64,000 nucleotides of DNA from Pseudomonas berkeleyensis (lineage in GTDB: Bacteria; Pseudomonadota; Gammaproteobacteria; Pseudomonadales; Pseudomonadaceae). Numbering within the stretch: position 1 is the first letter of the stretch; every line of letters begins with the position of its first letter. The notes beneath the pieces were generated by a model. That model was not told where the DNA came from, made no database searches, and saw nothing but the letters and a program-made list of their open reading frames with translations. The stretch spans positions 4,524,501 to 4,588,500 of the forward strand of contig NZ_CP059139.1 in the NCBI RefSeq assembly GCF_014109765.1, given 5' to 3'. This document shows positions 19,649 through 28,805 of the stretch, one piece after another. Position numbers and translations under genes: made by a program.

Positions 19649-20290
19649 ATGAAGATCGCTCTGATCGGCGCCACTGGCTATGTCGGCGCGCCATTGCTGC
19701 AGGAAGCACTGAACCGCGGCCATCAGGTCACGGCACTGGTACGCCACCCGCAAAAACTGATCGCACACCCTCAGTTGACTGCCGTGCAGGCAGACGTGCA
19801 CGACAGCGTAGCGCTGGCCGAACAGCTACGTGGACATGACGTGGTTATTAGCGCCTTCAACCCTGGCTGGGGTATTGCGGATATTCGCGAGCAGTTCATC
19901 GCCGGCAGCCGGGCGATCATTGCCGCCAGCAAGCTGGCCGGCGTCAAGCGCCTGCTGGTGGTCGGTGGCGCCGGCAGTCTGTACGTTGCCCCCGGCGTGC
20001 AATTGATCGATACGCCGGACTTTCCAGCCGAGTACAAGGAAGGCGCCGAAGGCGCGCGCCAGGCGCTGGAAATCCTGCGCGGCGAGCAAGAGCTGGAATG
20101 GACTTTTCTCTCGCCAGCGGCCCTGCTGGTTCCGGGCCCACGCACCGGCAAGTTTCGCCTCGGCCAGGACGAGTTGCTGATGAATGGCGATGAGCCCGGC
20201 AGTATCTCGGTTGCCGACCTGGCCGTGGCGCTGATCGACGAAGCAGAGCAGCCACAACATATCCGTCAACGCTTCACCCTGGCTTACTGA
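19649..20290 (+). CDS. NAD(P)H-binding Rossmann-fold protein (atypical SDR)
   Basis: The 213-residue protein opens with the dinucleotide-binding motif GATGYVG (residues 7-13) and continues with ALVRHPQKL, LLVVGGAGSL and a C-terminal substrate-binding part, as in the YwnB/NmrA-like group of atypical short-chain reductases. It lacks the classical YxxxK catalytic pair, so it may be a sensor or a reductase of unknown substrate. ATG 19649 has AGAGG upstream. It is divergent from, and probably controlled by, the LysR regulator. A DUF2218 gene follows 59 bp downstream. Confidence 0.85.
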   Translation: MKIALIGATGYVGAPLLQEALNRGHQVTALVRHPQKLIAHPQLTAVQADVHDSVALAEQLRGHDVVISAFNPGWGIADIREQFIAGSRAIIAASKLAGVKRLLVVGGAGSLYVAPGVQLIDTPDFPAEYKEGAEGARQALEILRGEQELEWTFLSPAALLVPGPRTGKFRLGQDELLMNGDEPGSISVADLAVALIDEAEQPQHIRQRFTLAY

Positions 20291-20300
20291 GCCTTGCCGC

Positions 20301-20318
20301 GCCCTACTGCGGTAGGGC
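20301..20318. terminator. Hairpin after the NAD(P)-binding protein gene
   Basis: GCCCTAC (20301-20307), loop TGCG and GTAGGGC (20312-20318) form a perfect 7-bp stem in the short gap before the DUF2218 gene. No long T-run follows. It is a possible attenuator or a REP-like palindrome. Confidence 0.4.
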
Positions 20319-20349
20319 TTGGCGTGAATCACACGAAAAAGGAACTCCC

Positions 20350-20640
20350 ATGCGTACATTCAGCAGCAGCGCCTTCGTCGCTACCGATACCCCGGCTCGC
20401 TACATCAGCCGACTGTGCAAGCACTTCGCGCACAAGATTCCGGTCAGCTTCGACGAACAGCAGGGGCGTATCGAGTTCACCTCTGGCCTGGCCACCTTGA
20501 AGGCAGAAAGTCAGGGACTGCGTCTGCAGGTGGAAAGTGCAAGCAGCGATGACCTGCAACGTCTGCAGGGCGTTGTCGGCAGCCACTTCGAACGCTTCGC
20601 CTGGCAGGAAGAACTGACCCTGGACTGGCAGCCTGATTAG
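20350..20640 (+). CDS. DUF2218 family protein
   Basis: The 96-residue protein matches the DUF2218 pattern: RYISRLCKHFAHKIPVSFDE at the N-terminus, a central GRIEFTSGLATLKAE strand pair, and the closing HFERFAWQEELTLDWQ. The family is cytosolic, has no known function, and often occurs near iron- or siderophore-related genes. The LCKHFAHK segment, with Cys and two His residues, is the conserved core and could bind a metal. It lies downstream of the LysR-linked oxidoreductase and may share its transcript. Confidence 0.85.
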   Translation: MRTFSSSAFVATDTPARYISRLCKHFAHKIPVSFDEQQGRIEFTSGLATLKAESQGLRLQVESASSDDLQRLQGVVGSHFERFAWQEELTLDWQPD

Positions 20641-20644
20641 GCGT

Positions 20645-21388
20645 TCAGAGCGCATCCAGGCGGGCACGCAAACGGCGCAACACCGCTAACGACTCGGGGT
20701 TGTCGCCATGCACGCAAAGGCTGTCAGCTCGCAGGAGCAGTGGCTTGCCATCGATATCATCGAAGGCTTCGCCACTGGCGATGGCCAACGCCTGACTCAG
20801 GATACGCTCAGGATCCTGGTGCACTGCGGCACTGAGCCGGCGCGGAGCCAGTTGCCCATCGGCCAGATAGGCCCGATCCGCGAAGGCCTCGAACATCAGC
20901 GGAACATCGGCCTCATCGGCCAGGCGCAGTTCCCGATCATTGTCAGCAAGCGCCAACACCATCAGCGGCAGCCCCTTGCGGTAACTCGCACAAGCATCGA
21001 GCACCGCTCGCAGTAGCGCATCGTCACGCACCAGATCGTTATACAGCGCACCGTGCGGTTTGACGTATGCCAGTTGGCAGCCGGCTGAACGACAGAAGGC
21101 ATCCAGAGCGCCTATCTGGTACAGCACCAGAGCGCGAACCTCCTCCGGCGAACACTGCAGATGGCGCCTGCCGAAACCTTGCAAATCGGGATAGGAGGGA
21201 TGCGCGCCCACGCTCACGCCGTGCGCTACGGCCAGCTCGACGCTACGCGCCATGATCAGCGGGTCACCCGCATGGAAACCACAGGCCAGGTTGGCCTGAT
21301 CGATCAGCGGCATGGCCAGTTCATCATCGCCCATGCGCCAGGCACCAAAGCCTTCGCCCATGTCGCAGTTGAGAAGAATACGGTTCAT
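20645..21388 (-). CDS. pxpA: 5-oxoprolinase subunit PxpA (LamB/YcsF family)
   Basis: The 247-residue protein shows the LamB/YcsF fold signature: LLNCDMGEGFGAWRMGDDE at the N-terminus, ANLACGFHAGDP, VGAHPSYPDLQGFGRR, YVKPHGALYND and the closing LRADSLCVHGDNP. PxpA works with PxpB and PxpC to hydrolyse 5-oxoproline, a by-product of glutathione and peptide metabolism, to glutamate with ATP. No pxpB or pxpC is adjacent, so the partners must be elsewhere or this copy acts alone. It converges on the DUF2218 gene, with 4 bp between the stops. Confidence 0.93.
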   Translation of the reverse strand: MNRILLNCDMGEGFGAWRMGDDELAMPLIDQANLACGFHAGDPLIMARSVELAVAHGVSVGAHPSYPDLQGFGRRHLQCSPEEVRALVLYQIGALDAFCRSAGCQLAYVKPHGALYNDLVRDDALLRAVLDACASYRKGLPLMVLALADNDRELRLADEADVPLMFEAFADRAYLADGQLAPRRLSAAVHQDPERILSQALAIASGEAFDDIDGKPLLLRADSLCVHGDNPESLAVLRRLRARLDAL

Positions 21389-21541
21389 GCCGGCAGCTTA
21401 GAGCGCCCGGCAAGCATCCGCAAAGCTCTACTCACATTCGAGAATTAATCGCATTTACAAAATTTACACCTACCTGCAGCCCAGTCACTGCGGGCTCTCC
21501 AGCCATATGGCACAGGTTTCAATATCATCCGCAATTGAACC

Positions 21542-21560
21542 TTATATGCAAATCACTATC
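21542..21560 (+). promoter_or_regulatory. Candidate Fur box upstream of TonB receptor gene
   Basis: The 19-mer ending ATCACTATC agrees with the Fur consensus (GATAATGATAATCATTATC) at 12 of 19 positions by hand alignment. It lies 56 bp before the receptor start, in an AT-richer leader. Iron repression would fit the gene product. This is a weak match and remains a prediction. Confidence 0.45.
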
Positions 21561-21616
21561 ATCCCGGCCGTTCGCAACCGTTCCGACTGCACCCTCTTAC
21601 CGCCAGGAGTAGATCG

Positions 21617-23848
21617 ATGTCCGCCCTCAATTCCCGCACCGCCTTGGCTAGCGCCATTGCCTTGGCCGCCAGTTTTGGCGCCCAGGCCAACGAGCCCATC
21701 GCCCTCGGCGACGTGGTTGTCAGTGCCTCCGGCTTCGAGCAGAAGATCACCGAAGCCCCCGCTAGCATCAGCGTAATCAGCCGTGAGGAACTGCAGCAGA
21801 AGCGCTACAGCAACCTGGGCCAAGCACTGGAAGACGTGGAAGGTATCGATGTACGCCAGGGCACCGGTAAGACCGGTGGCCTGAATATCAGCATCCGGGG
21901 GTTGCCCAGCGACTACACCCTGATCCTGATCGACGGTCGCCGCCAGAATACTGCGGGTAACGTGACCCCCAACGGCTTCAACGAGACCGCGACCAGCTTC
22001 ATGCCCCCCATGTCGGCCATCGAACGGATCGAGGTGATCCGCGGTCCGATGTCGACCCTGTATGGTTCTGATGCCATGGGCGGCGTAGTCAACATCATCA
22101 CCCGCAAGGTAGCCAAGGAATGGGGGGCGAGCCTGAGCCTGGATCACACCTTCCAGGAGGACCGCGACTACGGCGAAGCCAGCAGCACCAGCCTCTACGC
22201 CAGCGGCCCACTGATCGAAGGCTTGCTGGGACTGGCGGTGCGCGGCAGCCTGTATGACCGGGGTGAATCGGATCTGCAGTTCGACAACGACAGCACTGTC
22301 AGCAAGCGCGGTGCATCGCCGGTCGAAGGACGCAATACCACCTTCGGCACCCGTCTGACCCTGACGCCGAACGAAGATCATGATTTTGCGCTGGACTTCG
22401 AGCGCGGCCGCCAGGTCTATAACAACGACGACTGCCAACTCGGCAACCTCGATGGCAAGAATGGCGGCAGTGCCACCGATGGCTGTACCACCAACGCGCC
22501 GCTGCGGGCCAATGGCTACAAGGACGAGCTGCGCTTCGAACGCGATCAATTCGCTCTCAGCCACACCGGGCGTTTCAGCCTGGGCACCCTGGAAAGCAGC
22601 ATCACTCACAACACCACGGAAACCTTCGGCCGTACCATTCCAGGTACGCCAATCGGCAATGCCTATACCGGTTTCCCCTCTATCGTGATTGGCGATGATC
22701 GCAAGCTGAAGTCCACCGATCTGATCGTCGACACCAAATTCATCGCTCCGCTGGGTGAGTCGCACATCGCGACCGTCGGTGCTCAGTGGTGGGACGCCAA
22801 GGTTACCGATGGCATCGCCGATGAAGACTTCCAACAAACCTCTTGGGCGCTTTTCGCAGAAGACGAGTGGCGTCTGCGTGACGACCTGGCACTGACGCTG
22901 GGCGCTCGCTACGAGGATCATGAAGCCTTCGGCGGACATGTAAGCCCACGTGCCTACCTGGTCTGGAACACCACCGACACCTGGACACTCAAGGGCGGTG
23001 TGAGCCGCGGCTACAAGACCCCGACGCTCAACCAGCTGCACGATGGCATCAATGGCGTGACTGGCCAAGGCGCGACCATCACCATCGGCAGCCCGGATCT
23101 CGATCCGGAAATCACCACTAATACCGAGATTGGCGCGTATTACGACAACCTCACAGACTTCAATGCCAACGTCACCCTGTTCCATAACAAGTTCAAGGAC
23201 AAGATCGACGACGGCACGCCGCTGGCCAACTGTTTCTACACAGCGAATCCGAACCAGCCGGGCTGCGTCAGCTATGGCTCGGGCTTCACTCAGGAGAACT
23301 TTGCCCAAAGCGTGAACATCGGCGAAGCCGTCACCAAGGGTGTGGAAGTCGCAGGGCGCTGGGAATTCGCTCCGGCCTGGGCACTGGCTCTCAACTACAC
23401 ATATACCGACAGCGAGCAGAAGAGCGGTATCAACAAGGGTGCCCCACTGACCAATACCCCGGAGCACATGGCCCATGCACGCCTGAGTTGGGCTGCCAAC
23501 GATCGCCTCACGCTGTGGTTCAAGGGTGAGTACCGCGGTGAGCGTTCCCGCTTCACCGACCGCTATGAGAATCTGACGGCTGCCAACAGGGCCTTGTATG
23601 ACGCAGCCGGCGATCTGAAAGCCTATGAAGTCTTCCACCTTGGTGGCTCGTTCAAGGCCTCGAAGAACGTGACGCTCAGCGCCACGATCTACAACCTGTT
23701 CGACAAGGACTTCACCAGCGGCAGCTACTACACCACCAACACAGGCACCACTGGCTGGGCTTCCGACTACACACAGATCGGGCAGTCGACCACCGGTACC
23801 ATCGAGGAAGGTCGCCGTCTCTGGCTATCCACGGTCATCGAATTCTGA
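21617..23848 (+). CDS. TonB-dependent outer-membrane receptor (CirA/FepA-like)
   Basis: The 743-residue protein has a signal peptide (cleaved around AQA-NEP), then a TonB-box-like segment (GDVVVSAS), a plug domain (ITEAPASISVISREELQQ to IERIEVIRGPMSTLYGSDAMGGVVNIIT, about 35-150) and a 22-strand barrel ending in LWLSTVIEF, with the terminal aromatic residue needed for barrel insertion. The plug resembles catecholate/ferric siderophore receptors of the CirA/FepA group. TonB-ExbBD provides the energy. A pair of cysteines (NDDCQLGN...DGCTTN) in an extracellular loop probably forms a disulfide. The substrate is not certain; a candidate Fur box upstream supports iron. Confidence 0.9.
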   Translation: MSALNSRTALASAIALAASFGAQANEPIALGDVVVSASGFEQKITEAPASISVISREELQQKRYSNLGQALEDVEGIDVRQGTGKTGGLNISIRGLPSDYTLILIDGRRQNTAGNVTPNGFNETATSFMPPMSAIERIEVIRGPMSTLYGSDAMGGVVNIITRKVAKEWGASLSLDHTFQEDRDYGEASSTSLYASGPLIEGLLGLAVRGSLYDRGESDLQFDNDSTVSKRGASPVEGRNTTFGTRLTLTPNEDHDFALDFERGRQVYNNDDCQLGNLDGKNGGSATDGCTTNAPLRANGYKDELRFERDQFALSHTGRFSLGTLESSITHNTTETFGRTIPGTPIGNAYTGFPSIVIGDDRKLKSTDLIVDTKFIAPLGESHIATVGAQWWDAKVTDGIADEDFQQTSWALFAEDEWRLRDDLALTLGARYEDHEAFGGHVSPRAYLVWNTTDTWTLKGGVSRGYKTPTLNQLHDGINGVTGQGATITIGSPDLDPEITTNTEIGAYYDNLTDFNANVTLFHNKFKDKIDDGTPLANCFYTANPNQPGCVSYGSGFTQENFAQSVNIGEAVTKGVEVAGRWEFAPAWALALNYTYTDSEQKSGINKGAPLTNTPEHMAHARLSWAANDRLTLWFKGEYRGERSRFTDRYENLTAANRALYDAAGDLKAYEVFHLGGSFKASKNVTLSATIYNLFDKDFTSGSYYTTNTGTTGWASDYTQIGQSTTGTIEEGRRLWLSTVIEF

Positions 23849-23868
23849 TCCGACGTAGCTAATACAAA

Positions 23869-23890
23869 ACGCCAGCCTTCGGGCTGGCGT
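23869..23890 (+). terminator. Rho-independent terminator after the TonB receptor gene
   Basis: ACGCCAGCC (23869-23877), loop TTCG and GGCTGGCGT (23882-23890) make a perfect 9-bp stem with a stable TTCG tetraloop, followed by TCTGCTTTCT. It begins 20 bp after the stop codon. Confidence 0.85.
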
Positions 23891-24023
23891 TCTGCTTTCT
23901 AGCGCCTGCCGACCTTGCAGGTGGGACTCCGCGTCACTGCACGCATAAGCGACAGGTCATCGCATCGTCAGCCATAGCCGACTCGACAAAGCGCGGATAT
24001 TGGCCATGCGAGATAACGGCTCT

Positions 24024-25136
24024 CTAGCGAACCACAGGCCGCCAGATCACATCCGGGCCGATGCTGGCCAGATCGGCGCATCCGGTCAGGGCCATGGCCA
24101 CTTCCAGTTCGGCGCGCAGCAGTTGCAGTACATGCGCGACACCGACGGCTCCCGCAGCAGCCAGAGCAAACACATAGGGCCTACCGACCAACACCGCATC
24201 CGCGCCCAAAGCCAGCGCCTTGAGAATGTCGCTGCCCCGACGAATGCCGCCATCGAGTAACAACGGCACCCTCCCCTGCACTGCCGCGGCCACTTCTGGC
24301 AGCACATCGATGGTTGCCGGCATGCCATCCAGGGTGCGACCGCCATGGTTGGAAACGATCACGCCATCCATCCCCGCTGCCAGAGCTTGCTCGGCGTCAA
24401 CGCCACTCATGATGCCCTTGAGCAGGATCGGCAAGCGCGTCTGTGCACGCAGCCAAGCCAGGTCGGCCCAGGTCGGCGCTGCGGCCAATAGCGGGCCACC
24501 CAGCAGCAGGCTGCGGCTCTGTGGGTCAGCCTGGGCCTGCAACGGCCGCATGCCCCGCAAGTTGACCGCCTCGATACCCGCAGGCAGGGCAAAGCCCGCG
24601 CGTTGCTCGCGGTTGCGCACGCCGTTGACCGGCGCGTCCACCGTCAGCACAAGTGCCTGATAGCCCGCACGCTCCGCGCGACGGATCAGCTCGACCGTGA
24701 AATCACGATCAGGCTGGATATACAGCTGGAACCACAACGTCGACTGGGCCTGCGCGGCGATGGCCTCCAACTCGACGCTGGCCTGGGTGCTGACCACCAT
24801 CCCGGCCCCCAGCGCAGAGGCGGCCAGGACGCTGGCCAGTTCGCCCTCGGGATGGGCGAGCTGCTGATAGGCCACAGGGGCGAGAAAGATCGGATGAGCG
24901 AAGTCCTGACCGAACAGGCGCAGGCGCGTGTTGCCACCACTGAGATCCTGCAGCACCCGGCCGCGCAGACGCAGACGCTCGAATGCCGCCCGGTTGTCCG
25001 CCAGGGTCAGCTCATCGGCAGCGCCACCGGCGAGGTAGGCCCAGGCCTGCTCGCTCATACGCTCACGGGCATAAGGCTCGTAGTCGGCGACGGCAGCGAT
25101 GGTCGACGGAATCTGCTGCAGCGTGGGCAAGGGCAT
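24024..25136 (-). CDS. FMN-dependent alpha-hydroxy-acid oxidase/dehydrogenase
   Basis: The 370-residue protein is a TIM-barrel flavoenzyme of the lactate/glycolate/mandelate oxidase family: AWAYLAGGAADELTL near the N-terminus, FLAPVAYQQLAHPEGE, the FMN-site lysine in ILLKGIMS, the catalytic His-Gly-Gly-Arg (SNHGGRTLDG), and the FMN-phosphate segments LLDGGIRRGSDILKAL and GRPYVFALA. Such enzymes oxidise L-2-hydroxy acids to 2-oxo acids; the exact substrate is not visible. It lies 79 bp downstream of piuC in the same direction and may be co-transcribed with it. Confidence 0.9.
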   Translation of the reverse strand: MPLPTLQQIPSTIAAVADYEPYARERMSEQAWAYLAGGAADELTLADNRAAFERLRLRGRVLQDLSGGNTRLRLFGQDFAHPIFLAPVAYQQLAHPEGELASVLAASALGAGMVVSTQASVELEAIAAQAQSTLWFQLYIQPDRDFTVELIRRAERAGYQALVLTVDAPVNGVRNREQRAGFALPAGIEAVNLRGMRPLQAQADPQSRSLLLGGPLLAAAPTWADLAWLRAQTRLPILLKGIMSGVDAEQALAAGMDGVIVSNHGGRTLDGMPATIDVLPEVAAAVQGRVPLLLDGGIRRGSDILKALALGADAVLVGRPYVFALAAAGAVGVAHVLQLLRAELEVAMALTGCADLASIGPDVIWRPVVR

Positions 25137-25215
25137 GGCATTTCTCGGCGCGTTGGTGCGTGGGAGGTATCGTTGAATTCATGCCCCGGCTCGTACAGGG
25201 CCACAAGGCAAGCAC

Positions 25216-25884
25216 TCAGGTCTGCGACCATTGCCGCAGCAGGTTGTGGTAGATCCCGGTCAGGCGTACCAGCTCAGGACTATCCGGCACCTGCTGACGC
25301 AGCGCCTGGATGCTGTCATCGAGTTCCAGCAACACGCCACGCTGGTCATCCTGGCGCACCAGGCTCTGCACCCAGAAAAACGAAGCCAGACGTGCACCGC
25401 GGGTCACCGGTTCGACCCGATGCAGACTGCCGCTGGAATAAAGGATCAGGTGCCCGGCGGGCAATTTGATGCGTGTGTCCTGCACCACCAGTTCGCCACC
25501 TTCGTACTCATCCGGCTCGCTGAAGAACAAGGTGGCCGAGAGATCAGCACGAATCCGATGCGGCGTGCCTGGCACGCTGAATACGGCGTTGTCGATATGG
25601 TCACCGTAAGTGCCGCCCCCGGTGTAACGGTTGAAGCGCGGCGGCACTACTTTCAGGGGTAACGCTGCGGCCATGAAACGCGGGTGCTGGGCCAAGCGCG
25701 CAAGAATGAAATCCCCCAGTTGCTGGGTCAGAGGATCATCCTGAGCCAGTTGCTGATTAGCCTTGACGTTCACTGCCTGATGTCCGGCCGTTAGCCGGCC
25801 ATCCTGCCAGTTGCCGCTCTCCAGCGCCGTGCGGCACTGCTGCAGTTGTTCGGCGCTCAGCACGTCGGGAATGCTCAGCATCAT
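25216..25884 (-). CDS. piuC: PiuC, Fe(II)/2-oxoglutarate-dependent PKHD-type hydroxylase
   Basis: The 222-residue protein has the double-stranded beta-helix dioxygenase motif: iron ligands His96 and Asp98 ([10 protein letters not shown]) and His155 (SLHRVEPV), with Arg165 (TRGARLASF) for 2-oxoglutarate. The length matches PiuC/YbiX. A start at 25884 or 25881 (two adjacent ATGs) is preferred over a longer frame to 25965, since GGAG lies upstream of the pair and the family starts MML-IP. PiuC is genetically linked to the PiuA siderophore receptor and to uptake of catechol-type siderophore drug conjugates; its true substrate is unknown. It is downstream of piuA. Confidence 0.93.
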   Translation of the reverse strand: MMLSIPDVLSAEQLQQCRTALESGNWQDGRLTAGHQAVNVKANQQLAQDDPLTQQLGDFILARLAQHPRFMAAALPLKVVPPRFNRYTGGGTYGDHIDNAVFSVPGTPHRIRADLSATLFFSEPDEYEGGELVVQDTRIKLPAGHLILYSSGSLHRVEPVTRGARLASFFWVQSLVRQDDQRGVLLELDDSIQALRQQVPDSPELVRLTGIYHNLLRQWSQT

Positions 25885-26120
25885 ATTCAGGGGTTCTCCA
25901 GGGCCAGTCGCCGTTGCGAATGATTCTAAAGGGCCGTGGCGCTCGGACAGAAGCCCGAGATGCACTCACTGCCAACAACGCAACACCGAATAACGGACGT
26001 TACACACAAAGCCAAGCCGGGTCGGCAGTTTCGTGTTTCGATTAAACCCAGGCGGTCGATGGTTAAAGCCCACCCGACAATGCCTCGAACGCTTCGGGCG
26101 AGCCAGGCAACAGGTGAATG

Positions 26121-26151
26121 AAAACGCCCCGGCTGCCTTACAGCCGGGGCG
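26121..26151 (-). terminator. Rho-independent terminator of piuA
   Basis: CGCCCCGGCTG (26125-26135) pairs perfectly with CAGCCGGGGCG (26141-26151) around a 5-nt loop. Read on the minus strand, the stem is followed by TTTT (26124-26121). It separates piuA from piuC, so piuC needs its own promoter or read-through. Confidence 0.88.
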
Positions 26152-26170
26152 CTTGTGCACTCGATTCCAC

Positions 26171-28474
26171 TTAGAAGCGGAAGTTGGTGCTCAGCGTGAA
26201 GGTACGCGGGTCACCCAGCAGTGCACGACGGCCCTGCCAGTTGGCCGAACTGACGTACTCCTCGTTGGTGAGGTTGTCGACGTTCAGGCTGACATCCACA
26301 TTGGCATTGACCTCGTAGCTGGCCATGGCAGCGAAGGTGGTGTAGCTCGGCACACGACCGTAGCGACCATTGGCAACGATACGCTCGACGTCATCCGGAC
26401 GCCCCAGGTAGGACGAGCCAACATGTTGCGCGCCCAGCCCGAGGGTCAGGCCGACCGGCAGACGGTAGGTCGTCCACAGGTTGCCGGATACCTTGGGTGT
26501 GAAGGCCAGCTCATCGCCATCGGTGCGCAGTTCGGTACCGTAGTCGCCGCCATTGGCACGACGACGGACGTCATCCAGGTAGGCGCTGTGCTTGCGCTCG
26601 CTGTCCATGAAGACGATGCCGGCGAAGACATCCCAGTTCTCGGTGATCTTGCCGCTGGCCCCCAGCTCCAGGCCTTTGACCACCTGCTCGCCGTAGCCCT
26701 TGAGCGTGGCCGGGCCGGTTTGGCCGACGTCCAGCCCGGTGATCGCCACCTTCTTCTTCACCGTGTAGAACAGCGCAGCTGTGGTGGACAGGCGGCTGTC
26801 GAAGAAGTCCCACTTGGTGCCGATCTCGTAGTTGTGCGCACGCACCGGATCGGCGCCCTTGATCAGCGCCGGCAGGCCCTGGTCGGTACGCGAGATATCC
26901 GAGTTGGACAGGTACGAGCCCGGCGGTTGAGTGGATACACCGTAGGCCGCGTAGACGCTGCCGTTGGGCAGCGGCTTGTACACCACGCCCAGCTTGCCGC
27001 CGAGGCTCAGCTCGGTGTCGTCGAAGTCGTCACCCGGTGCGGCACCGCCGGCCAGGCGTTTGTTGCTGATGCTCGCCTCGTACTGCTCCAGGCGCAGACC
27101 ACCGGTCAGCTGCCACTGCGGGTTGATCTCGATGGTGTCGTAGACGTAGAGCGCGGCTGTATCCACATCCACTTTGGTGCGATCACGCGGTGCCAGTGCT
27201 GCCGGCACGCTGCGCTCCCAGTCCGGGTCGAACACGTCGACCAGACCCGGCAACGTCTGCGACGCGAAGCCCAGCGACTCGGACTTCTCGCGGCTCAGCT
27301 CCAGGCCCGCCGAGAGGTTATGACGCAGACCTCCGGTGCTGAACTGGGTGGAAAAATTGGTGAGGTTGCTCAGCGAGGTGTTGACGCGGTCGTACTGCTG
27401 ACGCTGCACGTTGACCAACGCGGCATTGGCGTTGTTGTCGTCATCCAGCACATGGGTGTAACGCGCCTGGCGGTCGACACGCGCCCAGCGGGTCTGGTTG
27501 CTGATCGTCGCCCCCGAAGCTAGGTCATGCTCGATACGGAACATCAGCGCATCGCTGGTGGTGTCATCGAAGTCGGACTTGAGGCCGAAGTACTTGTCGC
27601 GATCTGCCGACCACACCGACGGATCGAACGGCGTATTGGCGCCCTTGAGCTTGTCACGCAGGGTCACACCGGCTACGCCCAGATCCGGGCGGTCGTTCAT
27701 CTCGACGTGTTCGTAGGCGAAGATGGTACGCGTATCGGTACCCAGGCCGAAGGCGACCGACGGCGCGATGCCCCAGCTGTTCTTCTCGGCATGTTCACGG
27801 CCTGCGACACCGCTGTCCTCGACTAGCAGGTTGAGGCGAAAGGCCGCGTGATCGTTGATCAACTGATTGGTATCGACGGTGGCGCGCCGACGCGGCTCGG
27901 AATCGTACTGGTCGAAACCGAAGCTGGCACCACCAGCAATGAAGCTTTCCAGAGTCGGGGTCTTGGTCACCTGATTGACGTAACCACCCGCACCGCCGCG
28001 GCCATTGTCGGCTGCCGGGCCCTTGAATACCTCGACCTGTTCGACGTTGAACACATCACGGGTATAGCTGCCGTTGTCACGGGCGCCGTCGATGAACAGG
28101 CTGCCACTGGTGTTGAAACCGCGCAGGCTGAAGTTGTTGGTGCCGGTAGCAAAACCGTTTTCCCCGGCCTCGAAGCTGATACCGGGGGTGTTCTTCAGCA
28201 CATCGGTCAATGTCCGGGCGTTCTGCTGACGGAACAGGGTCTCTGGAATGATGTTGACCGTCTGCGGCGTATCGAGCAGGGCGGCGGTCTGCTTCGGCGA
28301 GGACGCCTTGTCGACCTTGAAGCCTTTGTCCTGTTGCCCCTGGACGGTGATGTCATCCAGTTCGACTGACGACTCCTGGGCCACGGCGAAGCCGGACAAC
28401 AGGGCCAGACTGACAGCCGAAGCCAACAGACGACGCGGTGGGAGGGCGGCACGCTTGTTATCGTTTTTGCTCAC
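26171..28474 (-). CDS. piuA: PiuA, TonB-dependent catecholate siderophore receptor (Fiu-like)
   Basis: The 767-residue protein has a signal peptide (LLASAVSLALLSGFAVAQ), an ELDDITVQG TonB-box region, the plug domain (LLDTPQTVNIIPETLFRQQNARTLTD split over 65-90, GFNTSGSLFIDGARDNGSYTRDVFNVEQ) and a barrel ending LSTNFRF. This matches the Fiu/PiuA group, which imports ferric mono-catechol compounds and siderophore-conjugated beta-lactams. The GTG at 28474 is the likely start, because AGGAG lies eight bases upstream; the earlier GTG at 28483 overlaps that ribosome site. The neighbouring piuC gene and a Fur-like dyad upstream support the name. Confidence 0.93.
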   Translation of the reverse strand: MSKNDNKRAALPPRRLLASAVSLALLSGFAVAQESSVELDDITVQGQQDKGFKVDKASSPKQTAALLDTPQTVNIIPETLFRQQNARTLTDVLKNTPGISFEAGENGFATGTNNFSLRGFNTSGSLFIDGARDNGSYTRDVFNVEQVEVFKGPAADNGRGGAGGYVNQVTKTPTLESFIAGGASFGFDQYDSEPRRRATVDTNQLINDHAAFRLNLLVEDSGVAGREHAEKNSWGIAPSVAFGLGTDTRTIFAYEHVEMNDRPDLGVAGVTLRDKLKGANTPFDPSVWSADRDKYFGLKSDFDDTTSDALMFRIEHDLASGATISNQTRWARVDRQARYTHVLDDDNNANAALVNVQRQQYDRVNTSLSNLTNFSTQFSTGGLRHNLSAGLELSREKSESLGFASQTLPGLVDVFDPDWERSVPAALAPRDRTKVDVDTAALYVYDTIEINPQWQLTGGLRLEQYEASISNKRLAGGAAPGDDFDDTELSLGGKLGVVYKPLPNGSVYAAYGVSTQPPGSYLSNSDISRTDQGLPALIKGADPVRAHNYEIGTKWDFFDSRLSTTAALFYTVKKKVAITGLDVGQTGPATLKGYGEQVVKGLELGASGKITENWDVFAGIVFMDSERKHSAYLDDVRRRANGGDYGTELRTDGDELAFTPKVSGNLWTTYRLPVGLTLGLGAQHVGSSYLGRPDDVERIVANGRYGRVPSYTTFAAMASYEVNANVDVSLNVDNLTNEEYVSSANWQGRRALLGDPRTFTLSTNFRF

Positions 28475-28510
28475 GAGAATCACTCCTGATTGAGACTGCG
28501 CGCGATAGTA

Positions 28511-28529
28511 AATGAGACTTAGTCTTAAT
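28511..28529 (-). promoter_or_regulatory. Candidate Fur box upstream of piuA
   Basis: AATGAGA (28511-28517) and TCTTAAT (28523-28529) form an imperfect 19-bp dyad in an AT-rich stretch about 40 bp upstream of the piuA start. The AATGAGA half matches the half-site typical of Pseudomonas Fur boxes. Fur-Fe(II) would repress piuA in iron-replete cells. Confidence 0.6.
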
Positions 28530-28668
28530 CAATCTTTACGAATGATTTACATGAACTTCTTTGTAACAAAAATGTCAGCGCTCTCTCCTGGCAACCAGCG
28601 AAGCGCTCTAGAGCGGCAACTCGGCCATCACTATGGAGGGCGTATAGAAATCGGGCGCCAGAAATGAA

Positions 28669-28691
28669 AACGCCCACACAAGGTGGGCGTT
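28669..28691 (-). terminator. Rho-independent terminator of speC
   Basis: AACGCCCAC (28669-28677) and GTGGGCGTT (28683-28691) form a perfect 9-bp stem with a 5-nt loop; on the minus strand TTTTCATTTC follows. It lies 115 bp after the speC stop. The space between holds a REP-like palindrome (28755-28777). Confidence 0.8.
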
Positions 28692-28805
28692 CTTCATGCA
28701 ACATCCGGGGGACGAGCCCGCAACGCTCAAAGAGGGCCACGGGGCAGCTATCGGGCGGTGCGCACGGCGCACCCTACACACGACAGCTCCCAGGTTGTGG
28801 CTGCC

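Noticed and set aside
21542..23638. 698-codon minus frame across the TonB receptor gene
   Set aside because: The + strand receptor has signal peptide, plug and barrel motifs; the minus frame has none and no start context.
26033..27523. 496-codon + frame inside piuA
   Set aside because: Antisense to piuA, repetitive in Val/Gly/Gln, no recognised domain.
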